Of a stretch of 12,683 nucleotides of DNA, positions 1 through 6,707 are shown piece after piece (the stretch's first letter is position 1; each line of letters begins with the position of its first letter). The stretch is from assembly GCA_003508605.1 (NCBI GenBank), contig DNUB01000300.1, positions 1-12,683 on the forward strand. Direction: 5' to 3'. The notes below the pieces were generated by a model. It was given only the letters and a program-made list of their open reading frames with translations, was not told the DNA's origin and did not search any database. The position numbers and the translations under genes are program-made. The stretch comes from Oscillospiraceae bacterium (lineage in GTDB: Bacteria; Bacillota; Clostridia; Oscillospirales; Ruminococcaceae).

Positions 1-41
1 CGGCTTGGGAAATATTGTGTAAATTAGGAGGGACTACAAAT

Positions 42-131
42 TTGTCAAAGGGGGATTTTCTCCCTTCCTTGCTTTTTTGGGCGGCGTTCGGCAGTCCGAA
101 GCGGGAAAAGTGTTTGAATATTTTTTTGTAA
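42..131 (+). CDS. Possible 29-residue small protein with TTG start
   Basis: The frame opens with TTG at 42 and stops with TAA at 129-131. An AGGAGG sits at 26-31, ten bases ahead of the TTG, which is the only real support for translation. The predicted peptide begins (M)SKGDFLPSLLFWAAFGSPK, so it has a short hydrophobic centre followed by a charged tail. No family is recognised. The hairpin-forming DNA inside it (around 87-100) could equally mean that this is non-coding, for example the tail of an upstream transcript, and a GGAGG can arise by chance. Treat it as a candidate only. Confidence 0.2.
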   Translation: MSKGDFLPSLLFWAAFGSPKREKCLNIFL

Positions 132-249
132 CTTTCACGATAATGTCACAACGAAAAATTATAATAGCATTATTAAAACATAACCTAAGGCAATTCAGCA
201 TAAATTTGTAAAGCGGTTTTTGCATGATATTGCCTTTGAATACAGATTT

Positions 250-282
250 GCTTGTATATTGTGGTTATATAATGATACAAGC
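250..282 (+). promoter_or_regulatory. Promoter -10 box bracketed by an 8-bp inverted repeat
   Basis: A consensus TATAAT lies at 268-273, about 33 bases ahead of the ATG at 306. No good -35 hexamer sits 16-18 bases upstream. The box is enclosed by a perfect inverted repeat: GCTTGTAT at 250-257 and ATACAAGC at 275-282, 17 bases apart. A dimeric regulator bound there would overlap the -10 region and the start point. A weak -35 plus an operator-like palindrome fits a regulated promoter; this is inference from position and symmetry. The arms could also be read as a hairpin, but the expected start point near 280 would leave the left arm untranscribed. Confidence 0.4.
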
Positions 283-305
283 TTCCGATGTGAGAGGTAA
301 ATATT

Positions 306-2249
306 ATGAAAAGCAAAAAAACAGCATTTATTTTAGCAGGCGCAGTTATGCTTTCTGCCGTTCTGGGCGGCTGCTCAAGCAGCGACGCCGACCCCGACGC
401 AACTGCGGCAGAAAGCGGTACGGCTGCTTCAGAAAGCGTTGCGGCTTCCGCAGCCGTCACTACTTTGGCTCAGCAGGAGCAGCAGTCAGCCGATACGGTT
501 ACTCACGATATTAAAGAAACCAACGTCTGCACCGTTGATATAGGCGATGACGTTTTTATAAGCGGCAGCGGCGTCTCCTACGAAAAAAATGTGCTTTCCG
601 TAAGCAAGGGGGGCACGTACACCTTAAGCGGCAGTATTTCGGACGGATTTGTTTATATTGACACGGATGAAAACGTGAAGCTGATACTAAACGGCTTTTC
701 CGTCTCCAACAGCAGCGGCTGTGCACTGTACTGCTACAATGCCAAAAATTTATATGTGGAGCTTAAGGCAAATACCGAAAACAAGCTTGAGGACGGAGCG
801 GTTTACTCCTTTGAAGAAAAAAATCAATCCTCTGTCGACAACGAGCCAAATGCTGCGCTTTACAGCAAGGCCGATTTATTCATTTACGGAACGGGAAGCC
901 TAAAGGTTACGGGAAACTACGGGCTTGCAATACGCTGCAACGACGATCTTGCCATAGAACAGGGCACAATTGCCGCAGACGCCGCCGAAAACGGCATAAG
1001 GGGCAGCGACAGCGTTAAAATAAGCGGCGGAAGCATTACGGTTAATGCAAAAAAGGACGGAATAAAAACCACCAACGACACGGACAGCGGCAAGGGCGAT
1101 ATTGATATAAGCGGCGGAAAAATTACCGTAAATGCGGAAGAGGACGGTATACAGGCGGCGCAGTCTCTTTCCGTAAGCGGAGGCGAGATAAATATTGTCA
1201 CCACAGGCGAGGTCGCTTCGGGAGGAAACGATTGGGGCTGGTTCAGAAACAGCGGCAGCGAAAACGACGGCACCTCAAAGGGAATAAAAAGCGGCGGTGC
1301 CATGAGCGTAAGCGGAGGAAAAATTTCCGTAAGCTCCACCGACCACTGCGTGCATTCGGCAAGCGAGCTTAATATATCCGGCGGAGAATTGGTCCTTGAC
1401 TCCTCGGCGGGCAAGGGAATTTCCTCCCACGGCGATTTAACGGTAGACGGCGGCAAAATAGACGTGCTTAATTCAACCGAAGGAATAGAAAGCAAGGCTT
1501 TATTCACGATAAACGGCGGCGAAATATCGGTAAACGCCTCCGACGACGGATTAAACAGCGGCGGAGGCTCGGATCAGTGGGGCAGCACAAACAGTGACGA
1601 CACCCAAACACACGATATGTTCATTAACGGCGGATATATCTATATAAACGCCTCGGGGGACGGAATCGACTCCAACGGAAACATTGCGGTAAGCGGAGGA
1701 ACGGTTATAATTAACGGTCCCACCAGCGGAGGAGACGGCGCTCTTGACTGCGGCGACAGAAACTGCAGCATAAATATTACAGGAGGCTTGTTAATAGCGG
1801 CGGGAAGCCTGCAAATGGCAGAAAACCCCTCTCAGAGCTCAACTCAGAACTGCTTTGGCATTCAGGTAAATATGAAGGAGGGAGAAACCCTTGCCATACA
1901 GGATTCAAAGGGGAATAACACGGTGGTGTTCACCGCAGCAAAGCAGGTTCAGCATATCGTTATCTCTTCTCCCGATATTGAAAACGGTGAAAGCTACAAG
2001 GTTTATACCGGCGTAACCGCCGAAGGCAGCGAGAAAAACGGATTGTATGACAATGACGCAAGGGTTACCGTAAGCGGCGATCCTGTCTGCACACTGACGG
2101 TAAGCTCCTCCGTTACCGTCTACGGCAGCGGCGGCGGATTCGGAGGAGGCTTCGGCGGCGGTCACGGAGGCGGACCCGGAGGCTTTGGAGACGCTCCCGG
2201 CGGCGGATTCGGAGGAAACCCCGACGGCGGATTCGGGCAGCGTCCGTAA
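306..2249 (+). CDS. Cthe_2159-type carbohydrate-binding beta-helix lipoprotein
   Basis: A secreted 647-residue lipoprotein, expected on the outer face of the membrane. Residues 1-22 form a signal peptide ending in a lipobox, LGGC, with Cys23 as the lipidation site. Residues 24-65 are an Ala/Ser/Thr linker. From about 75 the protein follows the pattern of the Cthe_2159 family (formerly DUF4353), whose studied member binds pectic and cellulosic polysaccharide. An opening beta-rich section (GTYTLSGSISDG, near 104) leads into ladder repeats of the form ISGGxITVNAxxDGI from about 190 to 500, a right-handed parallel beta-helix. Inserts rich in Trp, Ser, Asp and Gly interrupt the ladder near 305-330 and 414-432. 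A very Gly-rich tail of GGGFGG units fills 608-647. The start is supported by GAGAGG nine bases upstream. The gene is monocistronic, with a terminator 70 bases downstream. Polysaccharide binding is inferred from the family; no catalytic site is apparent. Confidence 0.85.
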   Translation: MKSKKTAFILAGAVMLSAVLGGCSSSDADPDATAAESGTAASESVAASAAVTTLAQQEQQSADTVTHDIKETNVCTVDIGDDVFISGSGVSYEKNVLSVSKGGTYTLSGSISDGFVYIDTDENVKLILNGFSVSNSSGCALYCYNAKNLYVELKANTENKLEDGAVYSFEEKNQSSVDNEPNAALYSKADLFIYGTGSLKVTGNYGLAIRCNDDLAIEQGTIAADAAENGIRGSDSVKISGGSITVNAKKDGIKTTNDTDSGKGDIDISGGKITVNAEEDGIQAAQSLSVSGGEINIVTTGEVASGGNDWGWFRNSGSENDGTSKGIKSGGAMSVSGGKISVSSTDHCVHSASELNISGGELVLDSSAGKGISSHGDLTVDGGKIDVLNSTEGIESKALFTINGGEISVNASDDGLNSGGGSDQWGSTNSDDTQTHDMFINGGYIYINASGDGIDSNGNIAVSGGTVIINGPTSGGDGALDCGDRNCSINITGGLLIAAGSLQMAENPSQSSTQNCFGIQVNMKEGETLAIQDSKGNNTVVFTAAKQVQHIVISSPDIENGESYKVYTGVTAEGSEKNGLYDNDARVTVSGDPVCTLTVSSSVTVYGSGGGFGGGFGGGHGGGPGGFGDAPGGGFGGNPDGGFGQRP

Positions 2250-2264
2250 AAAATTTCATAATTC

Positions 2265-2311
2265 ACAAAATAAAAATTTGCTCTGCCTTGCTTCACGCCT
2301 TTTTATTTTGT
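2265..2311. repeat. AT-rich 12-bp perfect inverted repeat
   Basis: ACAAAATAAAAA at 2265-2276 is matched exactly by its complement at 2300-2311, with a 23-base loop. It lies 15 bases past the stop codon of the beta-helix gene and just ahead of the GC-containing terminator hairpin. On either strand the right arm is T-rich, so it may help stop transcription arriving from either direction, including readthrough from the minus-strand operon that ends at 2456. Confidence 0.5.
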
Positions 2312-2317
2312 AAACCG

Positions 2318-2353
2318 GTCGGGATTTTCGTATGAAAATCCCGACATTTTTTT
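2318..2353 (+). terminator. Rho-independent terminator of the beta-helix lipoprotein gene
   Basis: A perfect 12-bp stem, GTCGGGATTTTC at 2318-2329 with its complement at 2334-2345, closes a GTAT loop and is followed by a run of seven T (2347-2353). The polarity fits the plus-strand gene ending at 2249. Read on the minus strand the same stem has no U-run behind it, so for the opposing tilS operon it is at best a partial stop. Confidence 0.9.
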
Positions 2354-2455
2354 AATCTTGTGCAGTTAAAGCGGCTGAAAGAAGAATTATATGCTTTTAG
2401 GATAACAAACATCATTTTTTCAGCTATTTTTATTTTAAATTTGCCGTACCGATTT

Positions 2456-3478
2456 CTACCCTCGGCTTCTATAATGCTGCTCGGTAATCTGCACTTGAGC
2501 CCTGCCCCCTTTAACCACGGCAAACTTATTTTTCTCTAAGTTGATTTTTCCTTTTCCGTTTCTGATTATCTCCATAAATCCGTTAATACGCAGAGCGGAT
2601 GGCTCCGCCTGCTTTTCTGAAAGCATAAGAGAAACCGCACGTGCAAAAACGGGGTCGGGAAGTTCGGCAAGCTTTTCCGAGGAATAGACCCCCTCCTCAA
2701 GCCTTGCCTTTTCCAACGACGCAGCCGCTTCTTCTTCAAGGAAAACGCTGTCCCTTCTGAGAGCGGAAACGGTTCTTGATACCCCTCTATGAAAGGAGGG
2801 ATTCATTTCAAGGAGCAAGGGCATAAGCTGCAGTCTTACCTTGTTTCTTGTGTAATCGGCGGAAAAGTTGGTTTTATCTGTTACGTATGCCAAAGAATTT
2901 TCTCTCACATACTCCTCCACCTCTTCTCGTGTGCAGTAAATCAGGGGACGGATAAAGCAGTCACGCACAGGCGGTATTCCGCACAGTCCCTTTAACCCCG
3001 TTCCCCTTATAAGATTCAGCAGCACCGTTTCGGAATTGTCACAGGCGTTATGAGCGGTAGCAGTCTTTGCACCCAATTCATAGGCAAGCTCCGCAAATTT
3101 TTCATATCTCAGCCTTCTTGCCGCTTCCTCGATGCTTTGGTGCTTTTGCTGTCCGCCCTTGACGTCTACCGAAAATACCCTTATGGGAATGTTAAGACGC
3201 CCGCATAGCTCTTCCGCAAATTTTTGGTCGCCGTCGCTGTCCACGCCTCTCAAATTATGATTTATATGACAGGCGAAAAGCTCTATGCCTAACTTTTCCT
3301 TTAGAGAATAAAGGCAGTGCAGAAGCGTTACGCTGTCTGCTCCGCCGCTTAAGCCCACTATCACCCTGTCTCCGTATTTCAGCATTTCGTATTCGTCGAC
3401 AGCCTTCAAAACCTTGACCTGAACGTTGGAAAGCCGTAATTCTCCGTCGGATAAAGCCTTTTCGCTTAAATTATCCAT
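2456..3478 (-). CDS. tilS: tRNA(Ile)-lysidine synthetase, short form
   Basis: TilS joins lysine to C34 of the CAU-anticodon tRNA-Ile in an ATP-dependent step, so that the tRNA reads AUA rather than AUG. The PP-loop SGGADS is at residues 44-49. The family motifs HINHNLRG (71-78), SETVLLNLIRGTGLKGL (149-165) and DYTRNKVR (208-215) follow. In the usual DD pair before ETVL the first Asp is Cys146; the second, Asp147, is kept. The helical middle domain ends near 330 with a GKINLEKNKFAVVKGG segment. At 340 residues the protein stops where most Clostridia forms (recalled as about 450-470) continue into a C-terminal tRNA-binding domain; short TilS proteins are known, for example in Aquifex. Its ATG lies inside the end of dnaB, giving an 8-base overlap (ATGGATAA), so translation is probably coupled. 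It is the last gene of the minus-strand series. Confidence 0.92.
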   Translation of the reverse strand: MDNLSEKALSDGELRLSNVQVKVLKAVDEYEMLKYGDRVIVGLSGGADSVTLLHCLYSLKEKLGIELFACHINHNLRGVDSDGDQKFAEELCGRLNIPIRVFSVDVKGGQQKHQSIEEAARRLRYEKFAELAYELGAKTATAHNACDNSETVLLNLIRGTGLKGLCGIPPVRDCFIRPLIYCTREEVEEYVRENSLAYVTDKTNFSADYTRNKVRLQLMPLLLEMNPSFHRGVSRTVSALRRDSVFLEEEAAASLEKARLEEGVYSSEKLAELPDPVFARAVSLMLSEKQAEPSALRINGFMEIIRNGKGKINLEKNKFAVVKGGRAQVQITEQHYRSRG

Positions 3479-4814
3479 GAGCGTAATCCACTCCCGTAAA
3501 TCTTGTATACTGACCGTCCCAGTTCAAGGGCACGGTGTCCACCTTGCCGTGACGGTTTTTTGCAACAATGCATTCGCAGGCGTTGGGGTATTCCGCTTCC
3601 TTGTTATAATACCCGTCTCGGTACAGGAACATTACTATATCCGCATCTTGCTCGATAGAACCGGAATCTCTCAGATCCGACAGCATGGGACGCTTGTCGG
3701 GACGCTGTTCGGGGCTTCTTGAAAGCTGAGAAAGACTGATTATCGGCACATTAAGCTCCTTCGCCATAATTTTCAGATTTCTGGTTATTTCCGAAATCTC
3801 GGCTACACGGTTTCCGTCCCGCCTGCCTGTGGACATAAGCTGTAAATAGTCTATGATAACCAAACCTAAGTTTTTCATGCGGCGCAGCTTTGCCTTCATT
3901 TCACCTAAGGAAATATTGGCGGTATCGTCAATATATATTTCCACCTGAGAAAGCACGTCCACCGCTTCTCCCAAATCCTCCCATTTTGAGTCGGGAAACT
4001 GACCCGTTCTCATTTCCTCGGAGCTGAGCCTGGCTTCGGCGGAAAGAATGCGGCTTGCGATCTGCTCCTTTGACATTTCAAGAGAAAAGATACAAATCTT
4101 TTTCTGCGGATAAGCCTTTGCGACGTTAGTGGCAATGTTGGTTGCAAAGGAGGTTTTGCCCATACCGGGACGGGCGGCGATAAGTATAAGGTCCGAGGGG
4201 TTAAGCCCGAAGATTATCTGATCCAGCCTTCCGTAGGAGGTGCGCAGCCCTGCCGTACCGCCGCCCTCGGGATTGTCCGCCAGCTCGGACAGTATATCAA
4301 GCTGCTGACTTACCAGAGGCTTGATGTGGGTAAGACCCTTTAAATCCTTTTCGTCCCGTATATCGAAAATCCTTTTTTCCGCCAAATCCAAAAGCGCAGA
4401 GGTTTCCTCCGTACCTGCGGCGGCAAGGTCGTATATTTCCCTTGAAATAATCATAAGCTGCCTTACCATATACTTGTCGCAGATTATGTCAAGGTAGCTG
4501 TCTATTCCCGAAGGATTTATTGCGGATTCCGCCAGCTTCATAAGGTATGTCTTTGCGTCCTCGCCGCTTTGGAAAACCCCCTGCTGAACCGACTTTTCCA
4601 TAACGGTAACAACGTCTATGGGCTGACCCGAAATGCTCATCTGATATATTACCGAGAATAAATCGCTATGAAGCTGCACCTTGAAATGCTCGGGGTGAAG
4701 CCTTGCGGTAATAGGTCCTGCCGTTGAAGGGTCTACCAGAACAGAGCCTAAAACCGCCTGCTCTGCGTCTAAGTTAAAGGGGAGATTAAGCTCCGATAAA
4801 TCAAAGTCTGCCAT
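3471..4814 (-). CDS. dnaB: Replicative DNA helicase DnaB (DnaC of Bacillus)
   Basis: Hexameric 5'-to-3' helicase that unwinds DNA at the replication fork. At 447 residues it is full length for the family. The N-terminal domain opens with PFNLDAEQAVLGSVL (12-26), where DnaB interacts with primase and loader. The RecA-type domain starts near 185 and carries Walker A ARPGMGKTS (214-222), Walker B LVIIDYLQLM (318-327), the SLSQLSR motif (360-366), the RDSGSIEQDADIV segment (382-394) and the C-terminal KNRHG (419-423) that supplies the intersubunit arginine. No intein interrupts it. The start is supported by AAGGAG eight bases upstream of the ATG. The 187-base gap between the LRR gene and this one carries repeat copy A. 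The gene overlaps tilS by 8 bases. Confidence 0.98.
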   Translation of the reverse strand: MADFDLSELNLPFNLDAEQAVLGSVLVDPSTAGPITARLHPEHFKVQLHSDLFSVIYQMSISGQPIDVVTVMEKSVQQGVFQSGEDAKTYLMKLAESAINPSGIDSYLDIICDKYMVRQLMIISREIYDLAAAGTEETSALLDLAEKRIFDIRDEKDLKGLTHIKPLVSQQLDILSELADNPEGGGTAGLRTSYGRLDQIIFGLNPSDLILIAARPGMGKTSFATNIATNVAKAYPQKKICIFSLEMSKEQIASRILSAEARLSSEEMRTGQFPDSKWEDLGEAVDVLSQVEIYIDDTANISLGEMKAKLRRMKNLGLVIIDYLQLMSTGRRDGNRVAEISEITRNLKIMAKELNVPIISLSQLSRSPEQRPDKRPMLSDLRDSGSIEQDADIVMFLYRDGYYNKEAEYPNACECIVAKNRHGKVDTVPLNWDGQYTRFTGVDYAHG

Positions 4815-4833
4815 TTTGTACTCCTTGTGCCTG

Positions 4834-4896
4834 TATAATCAAAATCCGAATGCCCCCGGATTTTTCATAAATTCGGGGCGCTGCCCTTCACTGAAG
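4834..4896 (+). repeat. Structured dispersed repeat, copy A
   Basis: Read on the plus strand, this copy begins TATAATCAAAATCCG, continues through a strong hairpin and ends in CTTCACTGAAG. In the hairpin, CCCCGGATTT (4854-4863) pairs with AAATTCGGGG (4869-4878) around a TTCAT loop. The same string, inverted and with a 14-base insertion, occurs at 10131-10207. Identity is near complete over the central 28 bases and recognisable over about 60. In copy A the GCTGCC next to the hairpin can also pair with GGCAGC at 4906-4911, giving an alternative larger fold. It sits in the dnaB upstream gap, with its edge 20 bases from the dnaB start. A palindromic or MITE-like dispersed element is the likely class; no transposase is nearby. 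Confidence 0.7.
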
Positions 4897-5001
4897 TGCA
4901 TTAAAGGCAGCGGCGCACACTATGCACCCTGCTGCCTGTGCCTGTTGTTTTTTCCAAAGCCTTGCCGATCTCCATACTGCCGACAGGGCTGCGTATAAGC
5001 C

Positions 5002-6198
5002 TTATTTTCTTCTCCTGCCGCACTTATAGCAATATTCGCCGATAGATCCGTTTACAGTGCCGCACCTTTCGCATTTCCACGAACCCAGCACATCGGGTGC
5101 GAAGGCGGTATTGCCGTATTTGGGAGGAGTTTTCAGCCTTTTCAGCTTTATGCAGAATATCAGTGCCGCAGCAAGTCCGCATAAAAGCAAGGCGGAAATC
5201 ACCATAAACACCGCCGTGATGGGCTGCAGGACAAATCCCCCGCTTTTTGAGGGCATTGGAGAATTATAGTGATATGTAACTTCCCTCTCATTTTTTATAT
5301 CGTACACGCTGCTGCCGGAAATCTCTCTGAATTTGCTTTCCGTTCCCTCGAAATATATATCGGTAAGTCTTGGCAACTCTTCTCCCAATAACGTCAGGCT
5401 GCTTATATATTCCGCACTTTTCGGATAATAAACGCTTTCCAGTGCCGTGCAGCCGTTAAAAACACCGTAATCTACATATTTGACGTTTTGGGGAAAGGAA
5501 AGTGTTTTTAAGCTTGTACAGCCCTCAAACAGGCTTGAGTTTATCTCGGTAAGCCCCTCCGATAGTTTTGCCGATACAAGCTGTCCGCATTGGCTGAAAG
5601 CCTCCCTGCCCAAATATGTCACGCTGTCGGGCAATGCTATTTCGGTAATCGGGGTTTTTTCAAAGGCGTTTTCGTCTATTCCCTCCAATCCCTCGGGCAG
5701 CGCAACCGACTTTATTTTTGTTTCACTGAAGGCATCTGCGCCTATCCACCTTACATTTTCGGGAATATTGACTTCGGTCAGGTTTTCCGAATAGGCAAAG
5801 GCTTCCTCGCCTATTCTTTCAAGGGTAGAAGGCAGAACCGCACGCTCTAATGCGTCGCAGTTTTTAAAGCAGTACCGATTTAATTCCTTTACACCTTCAG
5901 GAACGGTTACCGAAACGGTTTGGGGCTCGCCGGCACTGAAAAAGCGTTTAAAAATAACTCCCTGTGACCGGCCGCAAACGGCAGTGACCTTTATCCCGTC
6001 AATCTCCGAGGGTATGGTTATCTCCCTGTCCGTGCCGCTGTAGCCGCATACCTGAGCTTCCCCCTCAACAATATAATAAGACCATTCGCCCCATTGCAGA
6101 ATTATGCTTCCCTCTTCGGGTCCGCCTCTTGCACCCGCATTGCGGCAAAGGAAAAAAAACACTGTAAGAGCAGCCAATAAAACCGCCGTTTTTTTCAT
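5002..6198 (-). CDS. BspA-type leucine-rich-repeat membrane protein with C-terminal RanBP2-type zinc finger
   Basis: A 398-residue protein counted from the ATG at 6198. Residues 1-23 are a signal peptide (MKKTAVLLAALTVFFFLC), and AAAGGA nine bases upstream supports this start. A frame opening 11 codons earlier at 6231 would overlap rplI and hide the signal peptide. Residues 55-290 hold BspA-type repeats (LRR_5) of the form LPEGLxxIxxxAFxxxxxLxxVxLP, a fold usually tied to surface adhesion or ligand binding. A membrane helix follows at about 324-350, then basic KLKRLK, placing the C-terminus in the cytoplasm. That tail ends in W-x-C-x2-C-x3-N-x6-C-x2-C (Trp374, Cys376, Cys379, Asn383, Cys390, Cys393), the exact spacing of a RanBP2-type zinc finger. 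The gene starts 13 bases after rplI, whose stop codon abuts its ribosome binding site. Function is unknown. It is not usual between rplI and dnaB. Confidence 0.85.
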   Translation of the reverse strand: MKKTAVLLAALTVFFFLCRNAGARGGPEEGSIILQWGEWSYYIVEGEAQVCGYSGTDREITIPSEIDGIKVTAVCGRSQGVIFKRFFSAGEPQTVSVTVPEGVKELNRYCFKNCDALERAVLPSTLERIGEEAFAYSENLTEVNIPENVRWIGADAFSETKIKSVALPEGLEGIDENAFEKTPITEIALPDSVTYLGREAFSQCGQLVSAKLSEGLTEINSSLFEGCTSLKTLSFPQNVKYVDYGVFNGCTALESVYYPKSAEYISSLTLLGEELPRLTDIYFEGTESKFREISGSSVYDIKNEREVTYHYNSPMPSKSGGFVLQPITAVFMVISALLLCGLAAALIFCIKLKRLKTPPKYGNTAFAPDVLGSWKCERCGTVNGSIGEYCYKCGRRRK

Positions 6199-6211
6199 AG
6201 CATAAATTCCT

Positions 6212-6664
6212 TTATTCCTGTATCTGTTCAACCATAACGGTAAAGCCTGCGCTTACTCCGTTATAAAGCTTAGCTTCTGCGGAATAGCCGCCGAAAGCCT
6301 TAATATCGCCGTTCACCGCAATTTTTCTCTTATCTATGTCAAGGTTGAACTGCTTTTTTATCTGAGCGGAAATATCCTTTCCCGTAACTGAGCCGAAAAG
6401 CCTTCCGCTTGTGCCGCCCTTGGCAAAAATTTTTACGGTTTTTCCCTCTAACTTTGCGGCAATATCCTTGGCATTGGCGATTTCCACATCGATCTTGTGC
6501 TGTGCGGAGGCCTTCTGTCCCTCTAAAATATTCATATTGGCGGCGGTAGCTTCCACCGCCAGCTTTTTTGAAATAAGACAGTTTCTTGCGTAGCCGTCCT
6601 TTACCTCCTTGATTTCGCCCTTTTTGCCTGTGCCCTTTACGTCTTCAAGTAAAATTACTTTCAT
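6212..6664 (-). CDS. rplI: 50S ribosomal protein L9
   Basis: L9 binds 23S rRNA near the base of the L1 stalk and helps maintain reading frame. The 150-residue length is normal. The N-terminal rRNA-binding domain (1-47) opens [20 protein letters not shown] and carries the L9 signature around [18 protein letters not shown] (13-30), with Cys29 where an aromatic residue is usual. A long connecting helix (about 48-75) leads to the C-terminal domain (78-150), with [13 protein letters not shown] at 86-98. A purine-rich AAGGAAAGG lies just ahead of the ATG. In many Bacillota rplI lies directly between gdpP and dnaB; here an extra gene sits on each side of it. Confidence 0.98.
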   Translation of the reverse strand: MKVILLEDVKGTGKKGEIKEVKDGYARNCLISKKLAVEATAANMNILEGQKASAQHKIDVEIANAKDIAAKLEGKTVKIFAKGGTSGRLFGSVTGKDISAQIKKQFNLDIDKRKIAVNGDIKAFGGYSAEAKLYNGVSAGFTVMVEQIQE

Positions 6665-6707
6665 GGTTTTCTTTTCCTTTCCTTATCCGTTTTTACGGAG
6701 ATTGTTC

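Larger units (their letters stand above)
1..305. other. Leader region upstream of the beta-helix lipoprotein gene
   Basis: This stretch has no long reading frame that looks protein-like. It holds an AGGAGG motif (26-31) followed by a 29-codon TTG-start frame; a short hairpin, TTCGG-cagt-CCGAA, near 87-100; AT-rich DNA with a TATAAT at 160-165 but no good -35; the small palindrome ATAAT-AGC-ATTAT at 161-173; and the promoter-like region at 250-282. The open frames on either strand have no coherent protein character. The gene that precedes this region lies outside the window. Confidence 0.5.

Noticed and set aside
917..1507. 196-codon minus-strand frame opposite the beta-helix gene
   Set aside because: It is antisense to a clearly protein-like repeat domain. 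Its Pro/Ser-rich repetitive translation is the mirror of the Gly/Ser ladder codons, and it has no credible ribosome binding site or family features.
2293..2523. Minus-strand frame past the tilS stop as a remnant of the TilS C-terminal domain
   Set aside because: A RLKKCRDFHTKIP string weakly recalls the KKLKDYF...KIP motif of TilS, but it is encoded by the terminator hairpin arms and aligns poorly, so a frameshifted domain is not supported.
6686..6699. TCCGT-TTTT-ACGGA hairpin between the lipoprotein gene and rplI as a terminator
   Set aside because: The stem is only five pairs and no T-run follows on the minus strand, so it is unlikely to stop transcription into rplI.
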